Below are positions 6,963 to 13,756 of a stretch of DNA of 13,760 bases, one piece after another. Source of the stretch: Desulfobulbaceae bacterium UBA5173 (GTDB taxonomy: Bacteria > Desulfobacterota > Desulfobulbia > Desulfobulbales > Desulfobulbaceae); NCBI GenBank assembly GCA_002413355.1, contig DHWV01000099.1, forward strand, positions 15,909-29,668. Reading direction: 5' to 3'. Made by a program: the position numbers and the translations under genes. Position 1 is the stretch's first letter. Each line of letters begins with the position of its first letter. Under the pieces are notes generated by a model. The model did no database searches, was not told the DNA's origin, and saw only the letters and a program-made list of their open reading frames with translations.

Positions 6963-6991
6963 ATTATGCTGCATTTCGCTTTCGTTGTCAA
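6963..6991 (-). promoter_or_regulatory. Sigma70 promoter of tRNA-Met
   Basis: A perfect TTGACA (6991-6986) stands 17 bases from CATAAT (6968-6963, five of six consensus bases). The transcript would begin about 10 to 12 bases before the tRNA 5' end. It is the best promoter in the window. Confidence 0.82.
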
Positions 6992-7075
6992 GAGGGAAAC
7001 GCACTGAAAAAAGATGTCTCCTGTTTTGTCTGGCGGAAGGAAGTCCTTGTGCCGCATCGGAAAAGGAGGAATAAT

Positions 7076-8668
7076 ATGCACTCCAATGCGTGCCGCAGCG
7101 GTGCGCCAACGCTCATGAAAGACGGTGGAAGAATCATGCTGAACAAAACCTTGCTGCCGATCCTGCTTCTGCTGGTCGGTCTGGCCGCTCCGCTTCAGGC
7201 GGCGGAGTTTCTCCTCTTTTACAGCAACGACAGCCACGGCGAGACCGAACCCTGCGGCTGCAAGTCCAGACAACTCGGCGGCCTTTCCCGGCAGGCCCTG
7301 CAAATGAGCCAGCTCGCCGAAAAAAGCAAGCTGCCCGCGCTCTTCCTCAGCGGCGGCGGCCTGCTGTTTCGCCAGACCAGCGTGCAGGCTGAACAGGAGC
7401 GGCAAGAGCTGATCAACGCGGAAGGCATTGCTGAGGCGATGCGGGCAATGGATTGCCGCGCCTTGGGCCTTGAGGCGCACGATCTGGCTGGCGGCATCGC
7501 TCTGCTCAAGCAGTGGCAGCAGAAGCATCAGCTCGCTTGGCTATCAATGAACATTGCCGAGGCCAAAACAAAAAAGCTGGTCTTTGCTCCCTATCTCCTG
7601 ACGGAGATCGCGGGTGTGCAGGCAGCGGTGCTGGGCCTCTCCGGCAGCTTGGATGCAGCCCCGGACAAGGCAGATTACGTCCTGCTGCCGTGGAAGGATG
7701 CCCTGCCCAAGGTGCTTACCCAAGTCAAGGACAAGGCGGCCATGATCATCCTGCTTTCCAGCTATCCGTATGAAGTGAACAAGGCCATTGCGGAGGCGCA
7801 TCCGGCAGTGAGCCTCATTCTTTCTTCCGGCCCTGACGCGTCTGGTGCTTATCCCTTCATGGTCGGCAGCACGCTCTTCGCTCAGACCGGCGCACGCGGC
7901 AAAACCTTGGGTGCGATGCGTGTCACGTGGAACAAGGCGGGTAAATGGGGCGGGAGCGATCTCAGCACGATACGGCTGGAGCAGAGTCATCTTGACCAAA
8001 TCAACACGGAACTGGGCAAATTGAAGCCGGAAGATAAAGGTCGTCAGCAGCTACTGGCTGAGAAGCAGCAGGTCGAACGGAACATCAAGGTGTTGCAAGG
8101 AAAGACAAAACCGGAGGACGGAAGCCTCTGCCGCTTCAGCAACGATTTCATCGCCCTGGATGCTGCCCTGCCTGAAGACCCCAAGGTGCGCGAGATCATG
8201 GAGCGAGCCAAGCAGCGGCTGGCTGACTTTAACCAGGAGCGCGCCGGAGCGACAGAGCGCGCTGCCGCCCTGAATGTTCTTGCAGGCTGGGAAAGCTGCG
8301 CGAAGTGCCATCCGGCGCAGGCGGCGTTTTGGCGGCAGACCCGTCATGCGGACAGCCTTCAGGCCTTGGTGAACAAGAAGCAGCAGTTCAACGAGGACTG
8401 CCTCCTCTGCCATGTCACCCTACCGCATTACGAAGCCGCTAAAGTCAAAGCGGACAAGCTGCTCCTTCAGCTCCCGGAACAGCACAAGCGGGTGAGCTGC
8501 GAGAGCTGCCACGGCCCGGCGGCGACTCATGCGGCCAATCCGGCAGGCACGCCGGTTCCAAGGCCGAAACCGCCGGAGCAGGTCTGTCTCGGCTGCCACA
8601 CGCCGGAGCATGACGGTCACTTTGTCTTTGTTGACAAGGCGGCCAAGGTGCGCTGTCCGCAACGCTGA
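7076..8668 (+). CDS. UshA-like domain fused to tetraheme c554-type cytochrome
   Basis: This is a 530-residue exported protein. A signal peptide is visible as LLPILLLLVGLAAPLQA (about residues 26-42). The mature part opens with the 5'-nucleotidase-like FLLFYSNDSHGETEPCGC (NDSHG with Asp52 and His54) and QLGGLSRQA. The next metal motif, normally GD, reads SGGGLLF (about residues 92-98), so the phosphatase is probably inactive. A charged helical linker (about 300-345) leads to a cytochrome c554-like domain with four CXXCH sites starting at residues 408, 442, 475 and 504, including CESCHGP and CLGCHTPE. I chose the ATG at 7076 because AGGAGG lies six bases upstream. It gives a long n-region; ATG 7136 would give a standard signal peptide but a weaker ribosome binding site. 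A periplasmic or outer-surface electron carrier is likely. Confidence 0.87.
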   Translation: MHSNACRSGAPTLMKDGGRIMLNKTLLPILLLLVGLAAPLQAAEFLLFYSNDSHGETEPCGCKSRQLGGLSRQALQMSQLAEKSKLPALFLSGGGLLFRQTSVQAEQERQELINAEGIAEAMRAMDCRALGLEAHDLAGGIALLKQWQQKHQLAWLSMNIAEAKTKKLVFAPYLLTEIAGVQAAVLGLSGSLDAAPDKADYVLLPWKDALPKVLTQVKDKAAMIILLSSYPYEVNKAIAEAHPAVSLILSSGPDASGAYPFMVGSTLFAQTGARGKTLGAMRVTWNKAGKWGGSDLSTIRLEQSHLDQINTELGKLKPEDKGRQQLLAEKQQVERNIKVLQGKTKPEDGSLCRFSNDFIALDAALPEDPKVREIMERAKQRLADFNQERAGATERAAALNVLAGWESCAKCHPAQAAFWRQTRHADSLQALVNKKQQFNEDCLLCHVTLPHYEAAKVKADKLLLQLPEQHKRVSCESCHGPAATHAANPAGTPVPRPKPPEQVCLGCHTPEHDGHFVFVDKAAKVRCPQR

Positions 8669-8701
8669 GACGGCGGCATGAAGGGAAATCCGGGCAGGAG
8701 G

Positions 8702-8730
8702 TTGAACTGAGGCTGTAAAAAGGATACACT
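8702..8730 (+). promoter_or_regulatory. Candidate promoter for the tandem cytochrome gene
   Basis: TTGAAC and TACACT are exactly 17 bases apart, each with four of six consensus bases, 124 bases before the ATG of the tandem cytochrome gene. The 185-base gap between the two cytochrome genes is long enough to hold its own promoter. The match is only moderate. Confidence 0.35.
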
Positions 8731-8853
8731 GAAACTGAAACTCCTTCTGATGCAGAATAGAGCGGGAGGAACACCGCGCAGCCGCCGGACTGGAGGAGAC
8801 CGGCAGAGGCGTTGCTCCGCAGCTCGCGCAGTTCAGGAAAGAGCAATCTTATC

Positions 8854-10179
8854 ATGTACAATCAGTTCTCGTTCATGCTGGCCCTGTTGCTGGTGATCAT
8901 CGCCGGAGTCACCGTACTGATCATGCTGGAGATGGGCGGCGGCCCGTCTCAGGAGAGCGGCAAAAAAAGCGGCTGGGCCGCCTTGAATCATTTTCTCGGC
9001 TATCTGTTTCTGATGCTGTTCGCAGCCCTGCTTGCTTGGATGATCTTCCGGGCGGGCAGTTTTCAGGAGGACATGCCTGCGCCGGCCATCATCCTTGCCC
9101 TTCTGCTGGTGCCCCTGATTATGATCAAGGTGGTGGTGGCGCGGCAGAAAGCCTTGGTCAGCACCCGGCTGATCCTGCTCGGCATGGCCATCTTCACGCT
9201 GTCCTTCGGCCTAACCGGAATGGCGGCCTACTATTACAGCAAGCGGGACAGCAACAAGACTGTCTCTGACGGCGGCATGAGTATGGAGCCGGGACAAACG
9301 ATCATGAGCCGGAAATGCAGCAAATGCCACACGCTGGAGCGCATCTACACATCGACGGTGACTGACTGGACTCCGACCGTCAACAAAATGGCCGCGTTTG
9401 ACTCCTCGAATATCAGCGAGGCTGAGGCTGAGGCTATTGTCAGCTACCTCAATCAGAAAAACGAGAAACAACCCGTCACGGAAACGGAACGGGGTAGAAA
9501 GCTAATTGCCGCCAAATGCTCAATCTGCCACAGCTTGGACAGGGTGTTTATTGCCGACATGGACGAGCAGCACTGGCGGCAGACCGTCGAGGACATGATG
9601 AAGATCGAGGGAACTGCCAGTTATCTTTCCGAAGAGGAAAAAAAGTTGGCGGTCAGCTTTCTCAGCAGCCGTCACTTGCTCAGGAAGGATCTTGGTACCA
9701 AGACAGGAGCAGAGCCGCAGCCTCCTGTGCAGGAAGGGGTGCGGAGTCTGGTCGCCCGCAAGTGCAGTGCCGGCTGCCACGCTTTGGACCGAGTGCTGCG
9801 CACAGAAAAAACACGTGAGGCTTGGCTTGAGACCGTCAACAGCATGATTGAAATAACCGGCCATCCAGAGTATCTTTCCGCCGAGGAAAAAGAGCAAATC
9901 ATTAAGTTCCTCACGCTGCCTGCGGAACAGCGGGGAAAAACACAGGACAACGGCGCAAGTGCGCCGCCAAAATCAGCCAGCCCTGAGCAGCCTCTGATCA
10001 GCAGCAAATGCGCCTGCTGCCATACGCTGGACAGGGTGCATCAGGCAAAGAAAAACAGGGCGGATTGGGAAAAAACAGTCAGCAGCATGATGGAATTCAG
10101 CGGCAATCCTCATTATCTCACTGAGCAGGAAAAAAGAGAGATCATCAGCATCATCAGCGGCTGGGAATCGGTGGAATAA
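8854..10179 (+). CDS. Membrane-anchored protein with four tandem cytochrome c domains
   Basis: This 441-residue protein has four membrane helices (about residues 5-25, 44-66, 77-97, 105-127), followed by four related monoheme domains. The heme sites are CSKCH (155-159), CSICH (222-226), CSAGCH (304-309, CX3CH) and CACCH (386-390). Each is followed by a Leu-(Asp/Glu)-Arg-(Ile/Val) motif, a conserved Trp (172, 241, 324, 405) and a Met about 20-22 residues after the heme His (179, 248, 331, 412) that could be the sixth ligand. The repeats resemble small domains of the quinohemoprotein amine dehydrogenase alpha type. ATG 8854 gives a clean first helix; a TTG at 8812 is possible. The hemes probably face the periplasm. 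The helix bundle shows one His (His46), so a b-heme pair is not supported. Confidence 0.85.
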   Translation: MYNQFSFMLALLLVIIAGVTVLIMLEMGGGPSQESGKKSGWAALNHFLGYLFLMLFAALLAWMIFRAGSFQEDMPAPAIILALLLVPLIMIKVVVARQKALVSTRLILLGMAIFTLSFGLTGMAAYYYSKRDSNKTVSDGGMSMEPGQTIMSRKCSKCHTLERIYTSTVTDWTPTVNKMAAFDSSNISEAEAEAIVSYLNQKNEKQPVTETERGRKLIAAKCSICHSLDRVFIADMDEQHWRQTVEDMMKIEGTASYLSEEEKKLAVSFLSSRHLLRKDLGTKTGAEPQPPVQEGVRSLVARKCSAGCHALDRVLRTEKTREAWLETVNSMIEITGHPEYLSAEEKEQIIKFLTLPAEQRGKTQDNGASAPPKSASPEQPLISSKCACCHTLDRVHQAKKNRADWEKTVSSMMEFSGNPHYLTEQEKREIISIISGWESVE

Positions 10180-10246
10180 CAGTCCGTCTGCTGGCAGCAC
10201 AGTCTTTGCCTCCCTGTTTTCACCCATAGAAATCATAACGTTTTTC

Positions 10247-11062
10247 ATGCTTCATTACCCTGACATTGACCCGATAATTTTCGCTGTCGGCCCCTTCGCG
10301 GTGCGCTGGTACGGACTGATGTATGTCCTTGGCTTTGCCGCTGCATATTTTTTGGTCAGCAGACAGGCCAAACAAGTCGGCTGGCAGCAGATGCTCGATC
10401 AGCTCGACAATCTTAATCTGGCTCTGATCTTTGGCGTGATCCTCGGTGGACGGCTGGGTTATGTCCTGTTCTACAACCTGCCCTACTATTTGAAGCATCC
10501 TGTGGAAATCGTCGCCACGTGGCAGGGTGGCATGTCCTTTCATGGCGGCGTGATCGGCGTACTGACCGCAGGCCTACTTTTTTGCCGTAGCAAGAAACTC
10601 AATTTCTGGAAGGCGGCGGATTTATACACAGTCACAGTTCCTCTCGGCTTAGGGCTGGGCAGAATTGGCAACTTTATGAACGGCGAGCTGTACGGGCGGA
10701 CGACTGATGTGCCGTGGGGCATGATTTTTCCCGGCGGCGGCGAGTTACCCCGGCATCCTTCCCAGCTCTACGAAGCCCTGCTGGAAGGACTAGTTCTTTT
10801 CCTCATCCTCTGGCCGCTGCGGGCTAAACCGTGGCAAAATCCACCTGCTAAACTCTGGCCGCACGGCTCGCTGCTGGCCTTGTTTCTGCTCTGCTACGGA
10901 ACATTCCGCTGGCTGATCGAATTTCTCCGCGAGCCGGACCCACAGCTTGGCCTGCCGTTCTTCGGCATGAGCATGGGCCAGCTGCTCTGCGCGGCGATGA
11001 TCGGCGCAGGCATCCTGCTGTATTTTTTCCGACGAACCCAACAACCTGCTGTCGCACAGTGA
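10247..11062 (+). CDS. lgt: Prolipoprotein diacylglyceryl transferase
   Basis: Lgt moves a diacylglyceryl group from phosphatidylglycerol to the lipobox cysteine of prolipoproteins in the inner membrane, the first step of lipoprotein maturation. The 271-residue protein has about seven hydrophobic segments. It carries FAVRWYGLMYVLGF near the start, GGMSFHGGVIG with the essential His, the signature GRIGNFMNGELYGR (about residues 138-151), RHPSQLYEALLEG, and a late YGTFRWLIEFLREPD holding conserved Tyr, Arg and Glu. Length and order are normal. The ATG at 10247 has no clear ribosome binding site. The stop overlaps a possible GTG start of pyrF. It follows the cytochrome gene by 67 bases, but no functional link is evident apart from possible lipoprotein export. 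Confidence 0.97.
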   Translation: MLHYPDIDPIIFAVGPFAVRWYGLMYVLGFAAAYFLVSRQAKQVGWQQMLDQLDNLNLALIFGVILGGRLGYVLFYNLPYYLKHPVEIVATWQGGMSFHGGVIGVLTAGLLFCRSKKLNFWKAADLYTVTVPLGLGLGRIGNFMNGELYGRTTDVPWGMIFPGGGELPRHPSQLYEALLEGLVLFLILWPLRAKPWQNPPAKLWPHGSLLALFLLCYGTFRWLIEFLREPDPQLGLPFFGMSMGQLLCAAMIGAGILLYFFRRTQQPAVAQ

Positions 11063-11067
11063 GCATC

Positions 11068-11784
11068 ATGCCCAAAAACATCCCGCTCAACGAGCGGATC
11101 ATTTTCGCTTTGGATGTCCCTTCCCACACAGAGGCCATGCGGTTAATCGAGCGGCTGGACGGTGAAATCCGCTTCTTCAAGGTCGGCCTTCAGCTTTTTA
11201 TGGCTGACTGGTTCAAGACGATTGACGCGCTTGTCGCACGCGGCTGCAAGGTGATGGTTGACTTGAAATTCTTCGACATCCCAGAGACGGTCAAGCTGGC
11301 CGTCGGACAGCTTTGCAACCGGGGCGTGACCTTCGCCACCGTGCACGGCAATGATCCGATTCTGCGGGCTGCTGCTGCGGCCAAGGACGATTTGAAAATT
11401 CTTGCTGTCACGGTACTGACCAGCTTTGGCGAGGAGGACATGCGGGCGATGGGCATGAGCGGCAGTATTGCCGACTTGGTGCTGCTGCGCTCGCGCCGGG
11501 CTTTGGAACTGGGCTGTGACGGTGTGGTGGCCTCCGCGCTGGAGGCAGGGTCGCTGCGGCAGGAGCTGAATGAAAATTTCCTTATCGTCACGCCGGGCAT
11601 CCGGCCTGGTGCCAATATTGACGACGGCAGCGACGATCAGAAGCGGATCGCTACCGCCAAAGAAGCCATCCTCAACGGCGCGGATCATGTGGTTATCGGC
11701 AGACCCATCCGCGACAGCAACGACCCTATTGGCTTGATCCGCAGCTTGCAGCAGGAAATTGCTGAAGGATTGGCGGCAAGGTAA
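11068..11784 (+). CDS. pyrF: Orotidine 5'-phosphate decarboxylase
   Basis: PyrF converts orotidine monophosphate to UMP, the last step of pyrimidine synthesis, in the cytoplasm. The 238-residue product begins IPLNERIIFALDV and carries the catalytic loop VMVDLKFFDIPETV (about residues 60-73, Asp-x-Lys-x-x-Asp). It also shows VTVLTSFGEED, the VTPGIRPGA phosphate-binding loop, and HVVIGRPI near the end. Phe stands where many enzymes have His in DLKxHDIP, a tolerated variation. I chose ATG at 11068; a GTG at 11059 overlaps the lgt stop by 4 bases and would add MSI. Either start implies translation coupled to lgt. No convincing terminator follows the stop, only a weak GCAAG/CTTGC pair before a T-rich stretch. 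Confidence 0.96.
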   Translation: MPKNIPLNERIIFALDVPSHTEAMRLIERLDGEIRFFKVGLQLFMADWFKTIDALVARGCKVMVDLKFFDIPETVKLAVGQLCNRGVTFATVHGNDPILRAAAAAKDDLKILAVTVLTSFGEEDMRAMGMSGSIADLVLLRSRRALELGCDGVVASALEAGSLRQELNENFLIVTPGIRPGANIDDGSDDQKRIATAKEAILNGADHVVIGRPIRDSNDPIGLIRSLQQEIAEGLAAR

Positions 11785-11833
11785 TGGCGCGACTTGCTTG
11801 TTTAGTTATTTTTTGAGATAGGTTCATATTCAT
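11726..11833 (-). pseudogene. Truncated 35-codon frame with a strong ribosome binding site
   Basis: A GGGAGGTGA stands seven bases before an ATG at 11833, an almost ideal start signal, but the frame runs into the 3' end of pyrF on the opposite strand and ends after 35 residues (MNMNLSQKITKQASRAITLP and on). The last half is antisense pyrF and has no meaning as protein. It looks like the 5' end of a gene cut off by rearrangement next to pyrF. The upstream sequence (to 11944) remains open in the same frame. I do not recognise the product. Confidence 0.35.
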
Positions 11834-11912
11834 GCTGTCACCTCCCGTGGCTTTGAATTGAGGGTCTTCTTGTTCATTCTTGCTTACGGTATTGAAAAAA
11901 CAATGATATGGC

Positions 11913-11926
11913 TCACAACTTGGGTT
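11913..11926 (+). repeat. 14-base repeat, left copy
   Basis: TCACAACTTGGGTT occurs here, and its exact reverse complement occurs at 13743-13756. The similarity goes on weakly: CATATT and two or three bases precede AACCCAAGTTGTGA in both copies. The copies point away from each other and bracket the HisD-like gene. Confidence 0.6.
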
Positions 11927-12044
11927 GGAAATATGAAAAATCATATTGGAGCAACTTGGAATTTCATCCGTTCGTTATAATGAAAGTATCGCTCCGTATC
12001 TATCCACTACGGCTTGAGGATTACATGGTTTTTAAGGAGTCTAA

Positions 12045-12079
12045 TGAGAGATGATACAAAGAATTCGCATCATCTCTCA
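12045..12079 (-). terminator. Hairpin downstream of the HisD-like gene
   Basis: TGAGAGATGAT and ATCATCTCTCA pair perfectly over 11 bases around a 13-base loop, 16 bases after the hisD-like stop. On the minus strand the stem is followed by TTAGACTCCTTAAAA, not by a clean T run, so it may be a weak terminator or a 3'-end protecting hairpin. Confidence 0.5.
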
Positions 12080-12094
12080 CCAGCAATCAACACC

Positions 12095-13390
12095 TCATCT
12101 CTTCCTCACTGCATTCGCATGGGCAGGAAAGCCCTCGTAGTCGGCAAACTGCATTGCCACGTCCTTCAGACTGTCATAGCCCACTTTGGACATGTAGCCG
12201 ATGGACGAGCGTTTGAGGAAGTCAAAGACCGTCACGCAGGAGAACGTCCTCGCAAAGCCGCCGGTGGGCAGGATGGCATTCACGCCCAGCGCATAGTTGC
12301 CGATGGAAATCGGCGTGTGCTGGCCGAGCAGTATCTCGCCTGCGTTGCGTATCTGCTGCAAGGCAAGCATCGGCTCCGCAGTCAGCACCTCCAGATGCTC
12401 CGGGGCAAAGTCGTTGACAAAGGCGATGGACTCCGCCAAATCCTGCGTCAGGACAATACCGCCGTAATTCGAGAAAACCGTTGTGCAGAACTCCCGCCGC
12501 TTCTCCGGCAGATCAGCGATCAAGCCAGGCAGCAACGCTTTCACCTTGTCCGCCAGCTCGCGTAAGTGCGTGACCAAGAGCGCGGTGGAATCCGGGCCAT
12601 GCTCGGCCTCAATCAGCAGATCAAGGGCGGCAATACGCGGGTCGGCCTGCTCATCGCAAAGGATGATGGACTCGCTGGGGCCTGCGGGCGTGCCCACGTC
12701 AATGTGGCCGTAGAGCAAACGCTTGGCCGCCGATACATACGCATTGCCAGGGCCGATCACCTTATGCACCTTCTTCACCGTTTCGGTGCCAAAGGCCAAG
12801 GCGGCAATCGCCTGCGCTCCGCCGACCTTGTACACCGTCTTGATCCCGCAAACCTTGGCCGTGAACAGCGAGGCATCATCCACAGTGCCTTCGGGCGTGG
12901 GCGGCGTGCAGATGACGATCTCCGGCACGCCCGCAATCACCGCCGGAATGCCGAGCATCAGCATGACCGAGGGGAAAGAGCCTTTGCCGCGCGGCACATA
13001 AATGCCGACCGAGGTGATCGGCGTGATCTTCTCGCCCGCCAGAATGCCCTCGCTGATCTCCGTGAACCACATCTCCTCCGGCATCTGCGCTTGATGGAAC
13101 TTACGGATGTTGGCCGCCGCCCGCTCGATCACCGCCTTGATTTTCGGCTCCAAGTTGCGCTCGGCCCGCTCAAACTCCGCTTCCGTCACTTGGATGGCTG
13201 CCGGGTCAAGCGTCACCTTGTCAAACTTGGCGCAAAACTCGACCAGTGCCTGATCGCCGCGCTCCCGCACCGCCTTGATGATGGGCCGCACTGTCTCCTG
13301 AAAGCCCTCGATGTCCAGTTCGGAGCGGCGCAGGATTCTCGCCTTGGCTTCGGCGGTGAGCGTGTTCAGGTCGTAGATGTTGATGTGCAT
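12095..13390 (-). CDS. Histidinol dehydrogenase-family protein, probably a paralogue with another substrate
   Basis: This 431-residue protein has the full HisD fold: SVGIYVPRGKGSFPSVMLM, KVGGAQAIAALAFGT, the NAD-site GPGNAYVSAAKRLL, AGPSES, and VNDFAPEHLEVL with the catalytic Glu331-His332 pair. E. coli HisD binds zinc through Gln259, His262, Asp360 and His419. The matching residues here are Glu261, His264, Asn365 and His424, so two of four differ, and the GxNHVLPT His is Ala. NYALGVNAILPTGGFAR is typical of HisD paralogues such as sulfopropanediol dehydrogenase HpsN. An alcohol or amino alcohol oxidation to acid is likely; histidine synthesis is doubtful. ATG 13390 is chosen because AGGA lies seven bases upstream. 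No his gene is adjacent. Annotation pipelines would call it hisD. Confidence 0.9.
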   Translation of the reverse strand: MHINIYDLNTLTAEAKARILRRSELDIEGFQETVRPIIKAVRERGDQALVEFCAKFDKVTLDPAAIQVTEAEFERAERNLEPKIKAVIERAAANIRKFHQAQMPEEMWFTEISEGILAGEKITPITSVGIYVPRGKGSFPSVMLMLGIPAVIAGVPEIVICTPPTPEGTVDDASLFTAKVCGIKTVYKVGGAQAIAALAFGTETVKKVHKVIGPGNAYVSAAKRLLYGHIDVGTPAGPSESIILCDEQADPRIAALDLLIEAEHGPDSTALLVTHLRELADKVKALLPGLIADLPEKRREFCTTVFSNYGGIVLTQDLAESIAFVNDFAPEHLEVLTAEPMLALQQIRNAGEILLGQHTPISIGNYALGVNAILPTGGFARTFSCVTVFDFLKRSSIGYMSKVGYDSLKDVAMQFADYEGFPAHANAVRKR

Positions 13391-13422
13391 AGTTGTTCCT
13401 TTCTTCTGCAAACAAATTGGAT

Positions 13423-13444
13423 GCGCGCAGATTCGCGCCTGCGC
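13423..13444. other. Two mutually exclusive short hairpins before the HisD-like gene
   Basis: GCGCAG (13425-13430) pairs with CTGCGC (13439-13444), or GCGCG (13423-13427) pairs with CGCGC (13434-13438). The two folds exclude each other. On the minus strand a T-containing stretch ATCCAATTTGTTTGC follows. It may be a weak terminator for the remnant upstream, or chance in GC-rich DNA. Confidence 0.3.
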
Positions 13445-13445
13445 C

Positions 13446-13592
13446 TTATGTCAGTCTGATGTCGAGAATATCCACCAGCCTGCCGCTGTAGTTGTCCCGT
13501 GTCAGGCTGATCAGTCCGGCAAGATTCTCAACCGCAATGGCGAGCGGCCGCGCCGCCGAGCCGCCGAGCCGCTGCTGCGTCAGGCACAAAAA
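13446..13592 (-). pseudogene. Gene remnant of 48 codons, perhaps a KaiB-like fold
   Basis: A frame open from the TAG at 13593-13595 to the TAA at 13446 reads FLCLTQQRLGGSAARPLAIA and, later, VENLAGLISLTRDNYSGRLV, then DILDIRLT. It has protein-like composition in the same direction as the HisD-like gene, 55 bases upstream of it. There is no ATG; only a TTG without ribosome binding site is available. The order hydrophobic strand, Gly/Ser turn, helix with ENL, Tyr, then LVDIL resembles the first half of KaiB-type thioredoxin folds. This is a weak resemblance from memory. It could also be chance reading of GC-rich DNA. Confidence 0.3.
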
Positions 13593-13742
13593 CTAAAGCG
13601 CGGCAGAGGGTTTGTCAATGGGATTGTTGCGGTGCTGCGGGCGGAACTTCTTGCAGGGTGCTGGGGAGGGAGGTATGTTAGGGGCAGTATGAATAGATCT
13701 CTTGCATAAGTCATTTGCAAGTAATCTTCAGCTCCATATTAT

Positions 13743-13756
13743 AACCCAAGTTGTGA
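13743..13756 (-). repeat. 14-base repeat, right copy (inverted)
   Basis: AACCCAAGTTGTGA on the plus strand is the exact reverse complement of 11913-11926. It lies four bases from the window end, so any element starting here is cut off. It may be the terminus of a mobile element or a dispersed repeat. Confidence 0.6.

Larger units (their letters stand above)
11785..12094. other. 310-base AT-rich gap between pyrF and the HisD-like gene
   Basis: Apart from the truncated frame, this gap holds a 14-base repeat (11913-11926), a 6-base-pair hairpin ATATGA/TCATAT (11931-11946), a second CAACTTGG near 11952, and an 11-base-pair hairpin (12045-12079). It is clearly richer in A and T than the genes beside it. 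I see no complete gene, tRNA or transposase. Confidence 0.6.

Noticed and set aside
6945..7075. Plus-strand promoter for the UshA-like cytochrome gene
   Set aside because: A TTGTCA is present but no acceptable -10 box lies at the right distance, so I list none.
11770..11815. GCAAG/CTTGC before a T-rich stretch as pyrF terminator
   Set aside because: It has only five base pairs with a 12-base loop overlapping the stop codon, too weak to call.
12566..13459. Plus-strand open frame of 297 codons
   Set aside because: It is antisense to the HisD-like gene, with composition typical of a GC-rich shadow frame (many Arg, His, Asp).
13377..13709. Plus-strand frame of 110 codons in the right flank
   Set aside because: There is no ribosome binding site. 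It begins inside the antisense of the HisD-like gene and shows no recognisable protein features.
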